Below, piece by piece: positions 53,158 to 62,124 of a DNA stretch of 64,000 nucleotides. The translations under genes were made by a program, and so were the position numbers. How positions within the stretch are numbered: the stretch's first letter is position 1; each line of letters begins with the position of its first letter. This DNA is from Acidobacteriota bacterium (GTDB lineage: Bacteria; Acidobacteriota; Terriglobia; Acidiferrales; UBA7541). Location of the stretch: positions 1 to 64,000 of the forward strand of contig QHYZ01000068.1 in assembly GCA_003225295.1 (NCBI GenBank). Reading direction: 5' to 3'. The notes below the pieces were generated by a model. That model saw only the letters and a program-made list of their open reading frames with translations, had not been told where the DNA came from and made no database searches.

Positions 53158-53847
53158 TCATTTTCCGAGGAGCTGACGAGCATAGGCTGGTGCTTTGCCA
53201 GCATCTTCGTGTTTGAAATAGGCGTACACTCCGACGCCCTGGCCAAGCCAGGCGTCGAAGCGTTTTCTCCAGGCTGTAATTTGCTTCGGAGCGTAGTTTT
53301 CAAGTCGCAAGCGGGCGTAGGTGAAGTCGGCAGTAAGCACATCGGGAGGCGTTTGCTTGTCGGTCTCGGACAGGCAAAGCGCCGTCTTGTGTTGACGAAG
53401 AACGGAATACGTTTCGTCGGTGTACCACGACGGATGGCGGACCTCCAAAGCGAAAGCGAAGGCGGTTGGGCGAAGAGCAAGAAAATCCTCCAGCAGAGGA
53501 CGATCGAACTTGAAGTTGGGCGGCAGTTGAACGAGGATTGGGCCCAGGTGGTCGCCGTCGTTTAGAACGCTGGCGACTTCCAGGAAACGTTTCACAGTGC
53601 TCTCGCAATTGCGGAGCCTTTGAATATGGGTGATCTGTTGGTTGGCCTTCAAAGCGAAGCGAAAGCCTTCCGGCACGCTCTTGGCCCAATTCAGAAGGGC
53701 GTTCTCGGTGGGCATGCGATAGAAACTGTGATTGATTTCGACCGTCGAGAACTGCTGGGCATAGAAGCCGAGCATTTGGCGGTCGGGAAGCTTCCCTGGA
53801 TAGAAGCTGCCCTTCCACTCCTTATAGGAGTATCCGGAAGTGCCCAC
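53158..53847 (-). CDS. DUF72 (YecE-like) protein
   Basis: 229-residue TIM-barrel protein of the DUF72 family. Conserved elements: GTSGYSYKEWKGSFYP at the N-terminus, TVEINHSFYRMP, FRFALKANQQITH, LVQLPPNFKFD and EVRHPSW. The family resembles sugar isomerases and may be metal-dependent, but its reaction is unknown. The start is uncertain: the frame is open further upstream to a TGA with family-like residues (QLR before VGTSGY) but no ATG, GTG or TTG, so GTG 53847 is used. Confidence 0.85.
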   Translation of the reverse strand: MGTSGYSYKEWKGSFYPGKLPDRQMLGFYAQQFSTVEINHSFYRMPTENALLNWAKSVPEGFRFALKANQQITHIQRLRNCESTVKRFLEVASVLNDGDHLGPILVQLPPNFKFDRPLLEDFLALRPTAFAFALEVRHPSWYTDETYSVLRQHKTALCLSETDKQTPPDVLTADFTYARLRLENYAPKQITAWRKRFDAWLGQGVGVYAYFKHEDAGKAPAYARQLLGK

Positions 53848-54011
53848 GCGAAGCTGTCCCGGGTGAGGGATAGAAGACCTCCGTGGAGGGCCATTAAATC
53901 ACAGGCCAGGCGCTGGGAAAATAGGGACAGCCCCTTTCGCCACGAGCGCCTATTGCACAACCTCGCTAAGTCATTGATTTCATTGGCGGGAATTGGGTTG
54001 TGCAACACCTG

Positions 54012-56624
54012 CTAGTGGTTTTTTTTCGCCGATGGCGAGACCCGACGGCTGAGCGATTCGATAGCATTCTCCAGTCGTTGACGTCGTTCCCAGAAATCGC
54101 CCCAGAGATCACCCTTCTCCTTTAAGCGCGCAAAGACCGTCTTTATGTTCAGTGATGCGGGGCGTAAGCCGGGACGCAATTCGCGGGGTAACAGCGGAGC
54201 GGAAACGGGCGCTTGCGGGAATGCTCGCACGGCGTAGGGGGCAGCCAGCGGGCGCCCAAGAGCATTCTGTTGGACGTCGATCAGGACGCGACCGGCGGGA
54301 CGACGTGCGACGGATCGTTCGTTGGTTACCAGATTCGAGTGTTCGGCGGTTACGGTTCGAGCGACGATCTCGGCGAAGGTTCGTAACTGTTCGTACGTAT
54401 AGACGGGCTCAACAGGAATATACAGGTGGATTCCAGTTGCGCCTGAAGTTTTCAAGAAGCTCGCCAACCGCAATTCTTCCAACTTTTCATGGAGAACTCG
54501 AGCGATCGTGACTACAACGGAGAAATCGGTGCCCTCAGAAGGATCGAGGTCGAAGAAGAAATAGTCAGGATGCTCAAGATCGGCATAGCGGCTGGACCAC
54601 GGGTTGTGGTCGATGCAACCGAGGCCGGTCAAAAACAGCAGGGAGGCCCGATCGTTGGCGGTGGCGTAGTGTATTTCTTCTCCGCGTTTTTCGGAATCGA
54701 GGGGCATGGTTGTAAACCATTCTGGTATCCCCTCGCGCAAGTCCTTTTGAAAGAAAGCTTGGCCCTTGATTCCGTCTGGGTAGCGGCGCAAAACCAAAGG
54801 CCGATCGGCGAGAAAAGGCAAGACGAAGTCGGCCATGCGGTAGTAGTAGGCCAGTAGATTTCGTTTCGTGTAGCCGGACTCGGGAAAATAGACTTTGTTC
54901 AAGTTGCTCAGCCGCAGCCGTTTGCCGTTGAGTTCAATGGTGACGGTTTCCGAGCCTCCCTTGAACAACTCAGCTTCGATCTGGGCTTTTGTGTTGAGTA
55001 CGCGGCCGACGAACTCGGGGGCTCGAACTGCAGTTGGATCGGCGGCGGGGGCGGCTTCGTTCTCCCATTGGCAATCCAAGGGACGCGCATCCTCGCGGAG
55101 CGCGAGGAAAACAGGATGACGCAGGGAGTGCTCCTGTGTCCAGCCGCTGAACTTGACACGCGCAACTAAAACCGGAGAGACCCAGGATGGCCTTTCGTTG
55201 GTTTCGGGCACGGTGTCGAACGGGCAAGCGGGAGCCGCGAGTTCCTTCAACTTGCTAGTTACTTCTTTTAGCTTTTTCGCGTCAAATCCACTGCCAACAT
55301 GACCGATGAATCGAAGTTTTTTGCCTTGATACAAGCCCAACAGCAGCGAGCCAAATGGAAGGGCAGCACTGCGAGGTGCACTCCAGCCGCCCACGACAGC
55401 GTCCACCGTTTTAGTAATCTTTAGCTTCACCCAGTACGGACTTCGATCACCAACGTACGGGCTGTCGGCTCGCTTTGCGACGATCCCTTCCAAGCCATTC
55501 TGTTCTGCCAGCCCGAACAGTTCTTTTCCGTGCTCCAACTGATGGTCGGAGTACCGAAACTGTTCGGACGTGCGAAGCAATCGGTACAGGAGCTGCTTGC
55601 GATCGAGGAGTGGAGTTTCGCGAAGGTCGTATCCGTCACAGTAGAGAAGATCAAAGACGAAGTACACGACAGGGACCCGCGAGAGGAGGCTCTCGCTGGG
55701 AGCCCGCACGTGCATGCGTTCCTGCAAGAGTTCGAAGTCACTGTGACCACGGGTGTCTAGAGCGACGATCTCTCCATCAAGAATTGCCTGGCGGGCGGCC
55801 AAGGCATCGGGAAGAGAGGCCAGTTCGGGATAGCGCTTGTCCATGTCAACGCCGGTGCGAGAGCGTAACGTCAAAGCGTCATTCTCAATTCGGGCTAGCG
55901 CGCGCACACCGTCCCACTTGATCTCAAAGAGCCAGTTGGGATCGGAAAAGGGGCGGTCGGTGAGCGTCGCCAGCATGGGTTCCACGCGAGACGGCATCGA
56001 GCACTTGCGTGCGCCTTGCAACTCTGCCGCGCGAATTGGGCTTGCCTTGCGTTTGGGGGGCAGCTCCTCCTTAATCTCTTCTAGCGTGCGTCCCGTGAGG
56101 ACCGAGCCGTCGTGCTCCTCGATGTTCCAAGCGGAATCTTCGGCGGCGTCCTTGTGTTTCATCATCAGCCATTCGTTGCCCTTCTCGCTGTGCCTAAGCT
56201 TGACCAAAACGAAGCTGCCCCGCAGCTTCTCGCCGTTCAGATTGAACTTGATTTCCTCCCGTTCTAGTTGCTTTCGCGCATCGAGGGTGCCCTCAACGGT
56301 GAAGGTCCCGCGGTCCCAAACCATAACCGTTCCTGCGCCGTAGCTGCCCTCGGGGATCTTTCCTTCAAAGCCGCCGTAATCGAGCGGATGATCCTCGGTT
56401 TCGACGGCCAGACGTTTGTCCGCGGAGTTAAGCGAAGGTCCCTTGGGCACAGCCCAGGACTTCAACGTGCCGTTGATGGCCAAGCGGAAGTCGTAGTGCA
56501 GGCGACGGGCAGCATGTTTTTGGACGACGAACGTATTTTCGGAAGTGGCTTGAACGTCTTTGCCAGAGGGCTCGGGAGTTAGGTCGAAGCGGCGTTTTCG
56601 CCGGTATTCTTCAAGCTTGGACAT
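54012..56624 (-). CDS. ligD: ATP-dependent DNA ligase D, three-domain NHEJ ligase
   Basis: 870-residue enzyme for bacterial non-homologous end joining. Domain order is phosphoesterase (1-160; VQKHAARRLHYDFRL and EDHPLDYGGFEG contain the active-site His, Asp and Arg), ATP-dependent ligase (about 205-520; adenylated Lys236 in EIKWDGVRA, DGEIVALD, EGIVAKR) and primase-polymerase (about 565-855; FFFDLDPSEG with Asp692 and Asp694, SGATGIHLYIP). This is the same order as in Pseudomonas aeruginosa LigD. All three active sites appear intact. It is transcribed divergently from ku with 177 bases between them, allowing joint control. Confidence 0.95.
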   Translation of the reverse strand: MSKLEEYRRKRRFDLTPEPSGKDVQATSENTFVVQKHAARRLHYDFRLAINGTLKSWAVPKGPSLNSADKRLAVETEDHPLDYGGFEGKIPEGSYGAGTVMVWDRGTFTVEGTLDARKQLEREEIKFNLNGEKLRGSFVLVKLRHSEKGNEWLMMKHKDAAEDSAWNIEEHDGSVLTGRTLEEIKEELPPKRKASPIRAAELQGARKCSMPSRVEPMLATLTDRPFSDPNWLFEIKWDGVRALARIENDALTLRSRTGVDMDKRYPELASLPDALAARQAILDGEIVALDTRGHSDFELLQERMHVRAPSESLLSRVPVVYFVFDLLYCDGYDLRETPLLDRKQLLYRLLRTSEQFRYSDHQLEHGKELFGLAEQNGLEGIVAKRADSPYVGDRSPYWVKLKITKTVDAVVGGWSAPRSAALPFGSLLLGLYQGKKLRFIGHVGSGFDAKKLKEVTSKLKELAAPACPFDTVPETNERPSWVSPVLVARVKFSGWTQEHSLRHPVFLALREDARPLDCQWENEAAPAADPTAVRAPEFVGRVLNTKAQIEAELFKGGSETVTIELNGKRLRLSNLNKVYFPESGYTKRNLLAYYYRMADFVLPFLADRPLVLRRYPDGIKGQAFFQKDLREGIPEWFTTMPLDSEKRGEEIHYATANDRASLLFLTGLGCIDHNPWSSRYADLEHPDYFFFDLDPSEGTDFSVVVTIARVLHEKLEELRLASFLKTSGATGIHLYIPVEPVYTYEQLRTFAEIVARTVTAEHSNLVTNERSVARRPAGRVLIDVQQNALGRPLAAPYAVRAFPQAPVSAPLLPRELRPGLRPASLNIKTVFARLKEKGDLWGDFWERRQRLENAIESLSRRVSPSAKKNH

Positions 56625-56801
56625 GAAGGCATTCTATCCCAGACTTTTCCTTGGGCCCCAGGCCTGCCCATCCGATGCAAATTAGTATGAAGCTGACTGA
56701 TAAACGACCTGCCCAGGATTCGTCTTGCTTCCTGCCGGCGTGGACGGCTAATCTTAAAGGCTTGTGCACCGTCCCAAGGCTGCCGTCGAAGGAGCGTTCA
56801 C

Positions 56802-57683
56802 ATGGCCACGACCGTCTGGAAAGGCCACCTCACCTTTGGCCTGATTTCGATGCCCGTCCGCATGTTTGCCGCCGCCCGCGGTGAACGAATCAGTTTCAAC
56901 CAGCTCCACAAGCAGTGCCATTCGCGTCTCAAGCAGCCCCTGTTTTGTCCCGTCTGCAATCGCAACGTGGAACGGTCCGAAATTGTGAAGGGCTATGAAT
57001 ACGAAAAGGACCAGTACGTCTTGTTCAACGAAGAAGAACTCGACAAGATCGAGCCCTCCTCGGCGCGCGTGATGGAGATTCTGGAGTTCGTGAAGCTGGA
57101 TGAGATGGATCCGCTGTACTTCGATTCCTCCTATTACCTCACGCCGGAAGACGCCGGGGTGAAAGCTTATCAACTGCTGATGAAGGCTATGGAGGAGTCC
57201 GGATACGGAGCCATCGCGAAGCTCACCATGCACCAGCGCGAACACATCGTGATTGTCCGGCCAGGGACTAAGGGCATGACGCTGCATACGATGTTTTATT
57301 CCAATGAGATTCGCGCGGCGGAGTCCGTTCCGACTGACAAGATCGAAGTGAAAGAACAGGAAAAGAAGCTGGCGCGACAACTTATTGAAAGTCTTGCGGC
57401 TCCCTTCGAGCCACAAAGATATCGGGACGAGTATCAAGAGAATGTGCGGGCGATGATCGCTGCCAAGCTCAAGGGCCAGGAGGTAACCGAAGTTGCCCAG
57501 CCGCATATGGCTCCGGTGATTGATTTGATGGAGGCCCTCAAGAAAAGTCTCGCGGAAAAGCAAGCCCCGGCTGCGGCGGCCGCACCCGCAGCGCCAGTGC
57601 CGGTGGGCAAGAAACCTCCAACTCGAGCCGTGCAACCGATCTCATCGGTGCAGAAAAAGGCAGGAAAGAAGGCCACCGGTTAA
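56802..57683 (+). CDS. ku: Ku homodimer DNA end-binding protein
   Basis: 293-residue bacterial Ku. WKGHLTFGLISMPVRMF is the conserved N-terminus; FCPVCNRNVERSEIVKGYEYEK and the central DNA-encircling bridge region follow. The C-terminal 45 residues are a low-complexity Ala/Pro/Lys tail that in other Ku proteins aids DNA binding and LigD recruitment. AAGGAG lies 8 bases before the ATG. It works with the divergent ligD. A MerR-TPR gene begins 6 bases after the stop, so the two are expected to be on one transcript. Confidence 0.95.
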   Translation: MATTVWKGHLTFGLISMPVRMFAAARGERISFNQLHKQCHSRLKQPLFCPVCNRNVERSEIVKGYEYEKDQYVLFNEEELDKIEPSSARVMEILEFVKLDEMDPLYFDSSYYLTPEDAGVKAYQLLMKAMEESGYGAIAKLTMHQREHIVIVRPGTKGMTLHTMFYSNEIRAAESVPTDKIEVKEQEKKLARQLIESLAAPFEPQRYRDEYQENVRAMIAAKLKGQEVTEVAQPHMAPVIDLMEALKKSLAEKQAPAAAAAPAAPVPVGKKPPTRAVQPISSVQKKAGKKATG

Positions 57684-57689
57684 TTCCTG

Positions 57690-58568
57690 ATGGGTGCGAC
57701 GGACAGATTCACTCCGGAGGAGACCCAGCGCATTGTGGGTCTGACCGGGAAGCAGCTGGATTATTGGGACCGCTTGCGCCTTGTCTCTCCCCGAAAAGAA
57801 CAAGGAAGCCGCTTCTACGACTTCGGCGACCTGATTGGCCTGCGCACAGTAAAGCAATTGATCGAAAAAGGAGTGCCCGCCAACCGTTTGCGACGAGCGC
57901 TTGCCGCGCTTCGTGAGAAACTTGCCCAAGTCCACGCGCCGCTGGCGGAGCTGCGTGTTCTTTCCGATGGGAAAGATATCGTTGTGGAGCGCGGCGGGGC
58001 GCGACTGGAACCGCTGTCGGGTCAGTTTGTGTTGAACTTCGAGATTGGCGAGCTTGACGAAAGAGTTCGTGTCATGGCGAGTCGCAATGCCGATGAGTGG
58101 CTGGCCACGGCACTCGCTTATGAGGCCGAGGGAAAGACCCGGGCCCAAGCAATCGATGCGTATGAGCGTGCCCTATGCGTCGATCCCCAGAGGCTTGAGG
58201 TACTGATCAATTGCGGGACGCTTTGCTACGAGGATGGAAATCTCGAAAAGGCGTCTGAGTACTTCCGTCGCGCTCTCGGATTGGACGCGGAAAACGCTTT
58301 GACCCATTTTAATCTAGGGAGTGTGCTGGAAGAAATCGGCGAAGTCGAAGCAGCACGGCGGCACCTCCGGCGAGCAGTTCGTCTGGATCCAAACTATCCC
58401 GACGCACACTACAATCTGGCTTTCGTTTGCGAGAAGCTGGGCGCGTATGCCGAAGCGCAGGAGCACTGGGAAGCATATGTCCGACTAGACCCCGTGGGCC
58501 CTTGGTGCAACTATGCCCGCCAACGCCTCGCCTCTTCCAAGACGGCCAAGTCGGCCAGTAACAAGTAA
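57690..58568 (+). CDS. MerR-type HTH fused to TPR repeats
   Basis: 292-residue two-domain protein. Residues 7-75 form a MerR-like winged helix (QRIVGLTGKQLDYWDRLRLV, RFYDFGDLIGLRTVKQLI). Residues about 140-275 contain three to four tetratricopeptide repeats (AIDAYERALCVDPQRLEVL, ASEYFRRALGLDAENALTHF, ARRHLRRAVRLDPNYPDAHY). The usual MerR dimerisation coil and metal-binding cysteines are absent. It may be a DNA-binding regulator controlled by protein-protein contact. The six-base gap to ku suggests a role in end-joining or its regulation, which is inference from position only. Confidence 0.85.
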   Translation: MGATDRFTPEETQRIVGLTGKQLDYWDRLRLVSPRKEQGSRFYDFGDLIGLRTVKQLIEKGVPANRLRRALAALREKLAQVHAPLAELRVLSDGKDIVVERGGARLEPLSGQFVLNFEIGELDERVRVMASRNADEWLATALAYEAEGKTRAQAIDAYERALCVDPQRLEVLINCGTLCYEDGNLEKASEYFRRALGLDAENALTHFNLGSVLEEIGEVEAARRHLRRAVRLDPNYPDAHYNLAFVCEKLGAYAEAQEHWEAYVRLDPVGPWCNYARQRLASSKTAKSASNK

Positions 58569-58666
58569 GGGCGAACTAAGGTTGCGGTGAGCGACAGGAG
58601 AAGCCTAGCCTCGGCCGTCAGCAGGGGACGTACAAGGGTCCAGTCAAGTTTAGTTGAGGTATAGAA

Positions 58667-58921
58667 ATGTGCAGGAACATCAAAACACTTTTCAACTTTG
58701 ATCCGCCCGTCACCGCAGCAGAGATTCAAGCTGCCTCTCTCCAGTTCGTGAGAAAAATCAGCGGTTTTAGCAAACCGTCGAGAGCCAATGAGGCCTCGTT
58801 CCTGGCTGCTGTCGATGATATAGCGGAGATATCGACCCGTCTCATTCATGCCCTCGAAACGACCGCAGCACCGAAGAATCGAGAAGAACAAGCCGCAAAG
58901 GCCAAGGCTCGCGCCTTTTGA
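58667..58921 (+). CDS. DUF2277 small protein
   Basis: 84-residue protein with the family hallmark MCRNIKTLFNFDPP at the start, LQFVRKISGFSKPS in the middle and an Ala/Lys/Arg-rich C-terminus. These proteins are widespread in soil bacteria and have no known function; the opening CRNIK motif is almost invariant. TTGAGGT lies about 8 bases upstream of the ATG. It stands alone downstream of the MerR-TPR gene. Confidence 0.85.
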   Translation: MCRNIKTLFNFDPPVTAAEIQAASLQFVRKISGFSKPSRANEASFLAAVDDIAEISTRLIHALETTAAPKNREEQAAKAKARAF

Positions 58922-59113
58922 GAGAGTCGTACTCGAGTCCGCCAAGCACGGCCTCTGATGAGCGTGCTAAGTCCTTGCTAGGGTATGAGTTGGCGGAGCA
59001 GGAGGAGTCGGAATTCTGACCTGCTGAGAACGCGTAACTTCAGAGCCCCTGACATTTAACGGCTCAATGCTTCGCAGTTGGGAACCCTTCCGCAAGAGTG
59101 ACCAACAGGCTCA

Positions 59114-59977
59114 TCAGACCTGCAGTTTGCGCAGATAGGGAACGCTGGCTTGCATCATTTCCAGGTTCATTTCGACGAAGTAATTCTTTATGCCGCCCAC
59201 TTTCGCTGCGGTAAAGATTTTCTTCCAATCCAAAGTGTCTTGCCCCACGGCCATCACTTTCTTAGTTTCTGCCGACCAGCCTTGTACGTGCATTGAAATG
59301 AAGCGGCCCGGATACTTCGTGAAATACTGAGCGGCGTCATAACCCTGGCTGATCGTGGAGACCTGGAACTGAAACTTGACCAGCTTCGGATCGAGAAGGT
59401 CCAGCAACAAGTCATAAGTCCGTTTGCCGTCAACCATCGAGAGTTCAAAGTCCTCATTGTGAAGGCCCTGCTGGATGCCAGCCTTAGCCGCCTGTTCGCC
59501 CATTTTGTTGTATTCGTCGGCCGCTCGCTTCACATCATCCATTGTCGGTTTCCGAGGCCCGCCGAGGCTTGGCACAATCATTTGCGTCAGGCCCACATCT
59601 TTCGCCCAGGCAATTCGGCCCTGTTGATTCCCCCTCAGCTCCTCGATGCCGAAGTGAGAACTCACAGTACTGACACCTGCGTCGCCGAGAATTCTCCGGA
59701 GCTCGGTGCCTGTGTATTTGCCAAGGCCCGCGAAGCCCGAATCGGCGTAACCTACCGGCGAGCAAAGCTCAATGGTCTGAAATCCGGCCTCGGCAAGCCG
59801 TTTGATCGTGCCGGGAAAGTCCTCGGCGATCATTGCCCGAACAGGCCACGTCTGACATCCGATGGGCATGCCCAGCGGATTGGCGCGAAGCTCCCGTGCA
59901 CCGGCGGAAACAAAGCCGGCCGCGGCGGCACCCTTCGCCGCATCCTTAAGAAACTCTCTTCTCGAAATCGCCGACAT
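59114..59977 (-). CDS. Tat-exported sugar phosphate isomerase/epimerase-like TIM barrel
   Basis: 287-residue protein with a clear Tat signal (SRREFLKDAAKGAAAAGFV, residues 5-23). The mature part is a xylose-isomerase-like TIM barrel: GFQTIELCSP, STVSSHFGIEEL, GLHNEDFE (metal-binding segment) and a late MHVQGW (His). The metal site of the family normally uses Glu, Asp, His and Glu; not all could be placed by eye. ATG 59977 has AAGGAGG 6 bases upstream. It follows a Tat-exported Gfo/Idh/MocA oxidoreductase on the same strand, a frequent pairing in exported sugar modification or breakdown. Confidence 0.86.
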   Translation of the reverse strand: MSAISRREFLKDAAKGAAAAGFVSAGARELRANPLGMPIGCQTWPVRAMIAEDFPGTIKRLAEAGFQTIELCSPVGYADSGFAGLGKYTGTELRRILGDAGVSTVSSHFGIEELRGNQQGRIAWAKDVGLTQMIVPSLGGPRKPTMDDVKRAADEYNKMGEQAAKAGIQQGLHNEDFELSMVDGKRTYDLLLDLLDPKLVKFQFQVSTISQGYDAAQYFTKYPGRFISMHVQGWSAETKKVMAVGQDTLDWKKIFTAAKVGGIKNYFVEMNLEMMQASVPYLRKLQV

Positions 59978-60066
59978 TGACGCCTCCTTGCTCGCTGATA
60001 TTTTGCTACGTGGCTGTGCCACGCCTGAACCGGTGAAATCTGCAGCTCTAAGATTACACGTACTCG

Positions 60067-61626
60067 TTAAAGTTCCCACCCTCTTCGACGTTCCGGGCGG
60101 ACGTAGTTCTGTGCGAGAGCGGAGTTAACGACTCTCAGGTTAGAGCGATCCCAATTGAGTCTTTGTCCCAAGCGAGTAGCGAGATTTCCCAGGAGCAAGG
60201 TCTCGGTGACTAGGCCCGAAAATTCGAAATTCCCACCGGGCTTGACTTTGCTTCCCTTGCAGGCCTCCAGCCATTCCCGTTCGTTGCCAGGTGACCTTGG
60301 CAGTGTTTTTGCCGGCTCTTTGTAGCTATTCATCTTCGTCTCGGGAATGATCTTTGGACGAGCGCCATTGAATGCGCAAAGAATTTTGCCACGGTCTCCG
60401 ATGAAAAGAAGCCCTTCGTCATTTTCTTCCCCGTCCCCTTTTAGCGGACGGTCTTCTTCCAGTTCCTCTGGACGCGGAGGTTTTAGACCACCGTCATACC
60501 AGCTGAATTTCACCGGTGGCATGTCGCCACGGGCCGGGAAGGTGAAGCGGATGATCGAAGCCAGCGGGTAGGTCTCTTCGTAGCGCTCGCTCGAACTCGC
60601 TTCCACACTCATCGGCGCTTCCAGCTTTAGGACTCGAAAAATCGTATCGAAACTGTAGGAACCCATGTCGCCAAGAGCGCCACAGCCAAAGTCGCTCCAC
60701 CCGCGCCATACAAACGGCAAGTACGCATGGTGGAAAGCGCGTTCGGGCGCCGGGCCGAGCCAGAGATCCCAATCCAAACCCTCCGGCACCCGTTCGGCTT
60801 CTTTGGGTCGTTCGAGACCTTGCGGCCAGTACGGACGGCTGGACCAGTTGCTGACTTCGCGCACTGGCCCAATTGCGCCATCCCAAATCCATTCACACAG
60901 CAAGCGCGTGGCTTCAGAGGCTTGATTCGCGACAGCGATCTGAGTGGCCACGCCGGCATCGCGCGCGATTTCGGCCATGCGGCGGGCTTCATAGATGGTG
61001 TGGGTCAAAGGCTTCTGGCAAAAGACATGCTTGCCCTTCTTCATCGCCGCCACGGATACGGCCGCGTGCAGGTTGTCGGTGGTGCACACGACAACGGCAT
61101 CGAGGTCCTTGTGCTTCTCGAGCAGCTCCCGGAAGTCGCTGTAGGCCGCGCAGCCGCGAGACTCGCCGGAACGTCGCTGAAGACCGTTGTAGGCGTCGAC
61201 GATTTTCTGACATGGTTCGCGGCCTGCAACGCCACTGGTCACCTGGAGAGAATGGGTCAATTGCAGGGCCTGGTCGGGGCTGAGCCAATCCCAGCCACTA
61301 TCGACGCCCAGCAGTTTGCGAACGGACTTGCAAAACTCATGCGTATCCCACTGCGGGTGATTGGCGCTGGACCGGTTGGGATCGCAGACGGCGACGCCTT
61401 GCACGTCGGGTTCACTCAAAAAGCGCAGCATGACGCGCAGGCCCTGCGAGCCAACGCCGATAAACGCAATATTGACCTTGTCGCTCGGTGGAACATATCC
61501 CGCGCCGCCCAACACCCGACGCGGTACGATGGACAGGCCCATCGCCGCCGCAGCGGTTTGCCCTAAGAACGTGCGCCGCGAGACCGAGCTCTCTAGGAAG
61601 CTCTGAGACCGAGGTCGATTTTTCAC
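60067..61626 (-). CDS. Tat-exported Gfo/Idh/MocA-family oxidoreductase
   Basis: 519-residue exported NAD(P)-dependent sugar oxidoreductase. The Tat signal is SRRTFLGQTAAAAMG (residues about 16-30). The Rossmann motif is IAFIGVGSQG, and VFCQKPLTHT is the EKP-equivalent with Gln in place of Glu. The C-terminal domain (about 200-500) holds the substrate pocket. A tightly held cofactor is expected because the enzyme works outside the cytoplasm. GTG 61626 is chosen because AGGAGG ends four bases upstream; TTG 61641 lies before that site. It is 89 bases upstream of the isomerase-like gene and likely in the same operon. Confidence 0.88.
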   Translation of the reverse strand: MKNRPRSQSFLESSVSRRTFLGQTAAAAMGLSIVPRRVLGGAGYVPPSDKVNIAFIGVGSQGLRVMLRFLSEPDVQGVAVCDPNRSSANHPQWDTHEFCKSVRKLLGVDSGWDWLSPDQALQLTHSLQVTSGVAGREPCQKIVDAYNGLQRRSGESRGCAAYSDFRELLEKHKDLDAVVVCTTDNLHAAVSVAAMKKGKHVFCQKPLTHTIYEARRMAEIARDAGVATQIAVANQASEATRLLCEWIWDGAIGPVREVSNWSSRPYWPQGLERPKEAERVPEGLDWDLWLGPAPERAFHHAYLPFVWRGWSDFGCGALGDMGSYSFDTIFRVLKLEAPMSVEASSSERYEETYPLASIIRFTFPARGDMPPVKFSWYDGGLKPPRPEELEEDRPLKGDGEENDEGLLFIGDRGKILCAFNGARPKIIPETKMNSYKEPAKTLPRSPGNEREWLEACKGSKVKPGGNFEFSGLVTETLLLGNLATRLGQRLNWDRSNLRVVNSALAQNYVRPERRRGWEL

Positions 61627-62124
61627 TGTCCCTCCTAGCAACAGCTCACAAATACCGCAGGAATCTGGTGGCTGCTCGCATTTTGCAGTGATTTACCACA
61701 ATACTGCTCAACTTGGATACTGTAAACGAACCAGGGGTCTGCATGTGCGAAATTGGCAGTTGCACCACTTGCGGCCGATTGCGAGCGGATGACGGCGTGC
61801 AGCATCCCTCCTTCCAGGAAGTGCAATCTGGACCGGGAAAAGTCCTGGTCACATATCCTGGATTTGTGGGAGATTCAGGCACACATTCTCCAGATGGAAC
61901 CTCTTTCTCAATACCGACCCGCGTGAAAGACTGATGCAATCTAAGACGACCTAGCACACCCAGAGCTCCCTGGCAGTTCATTTCCGTCTGATCAGAAGTT
62001 GTCCATTCCGCTTAAAATCCGAGATAAACTGCATCTGCAAACTGCGGTGATCAATTCCGAGAGTGATGCGCCCCGCGAATAACAAATTTGCGAAATTCAT
62101 GGCACTCCAAGTGGGCCGACCACG
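61627..62124. other. 498-base divergent intergenic region
   Basis: It separates the oxidoreductase from the PilT-like gene. Several short open frames exist on both strands, but none has a convincing ribosome binding site or recognisable family motif. I see no tRNA or terminator. Confidence 0.4.

Noticed and set aside
61713-61934. Cys-rich 73-codon frame with CMCEIGSCTTCG
   Set aside because: Two CxxC-like pairs are suggestive, but there is no ribosome binding site, no family match by eye and the spacing is not that of a known zinc or iron-sulfur protein.
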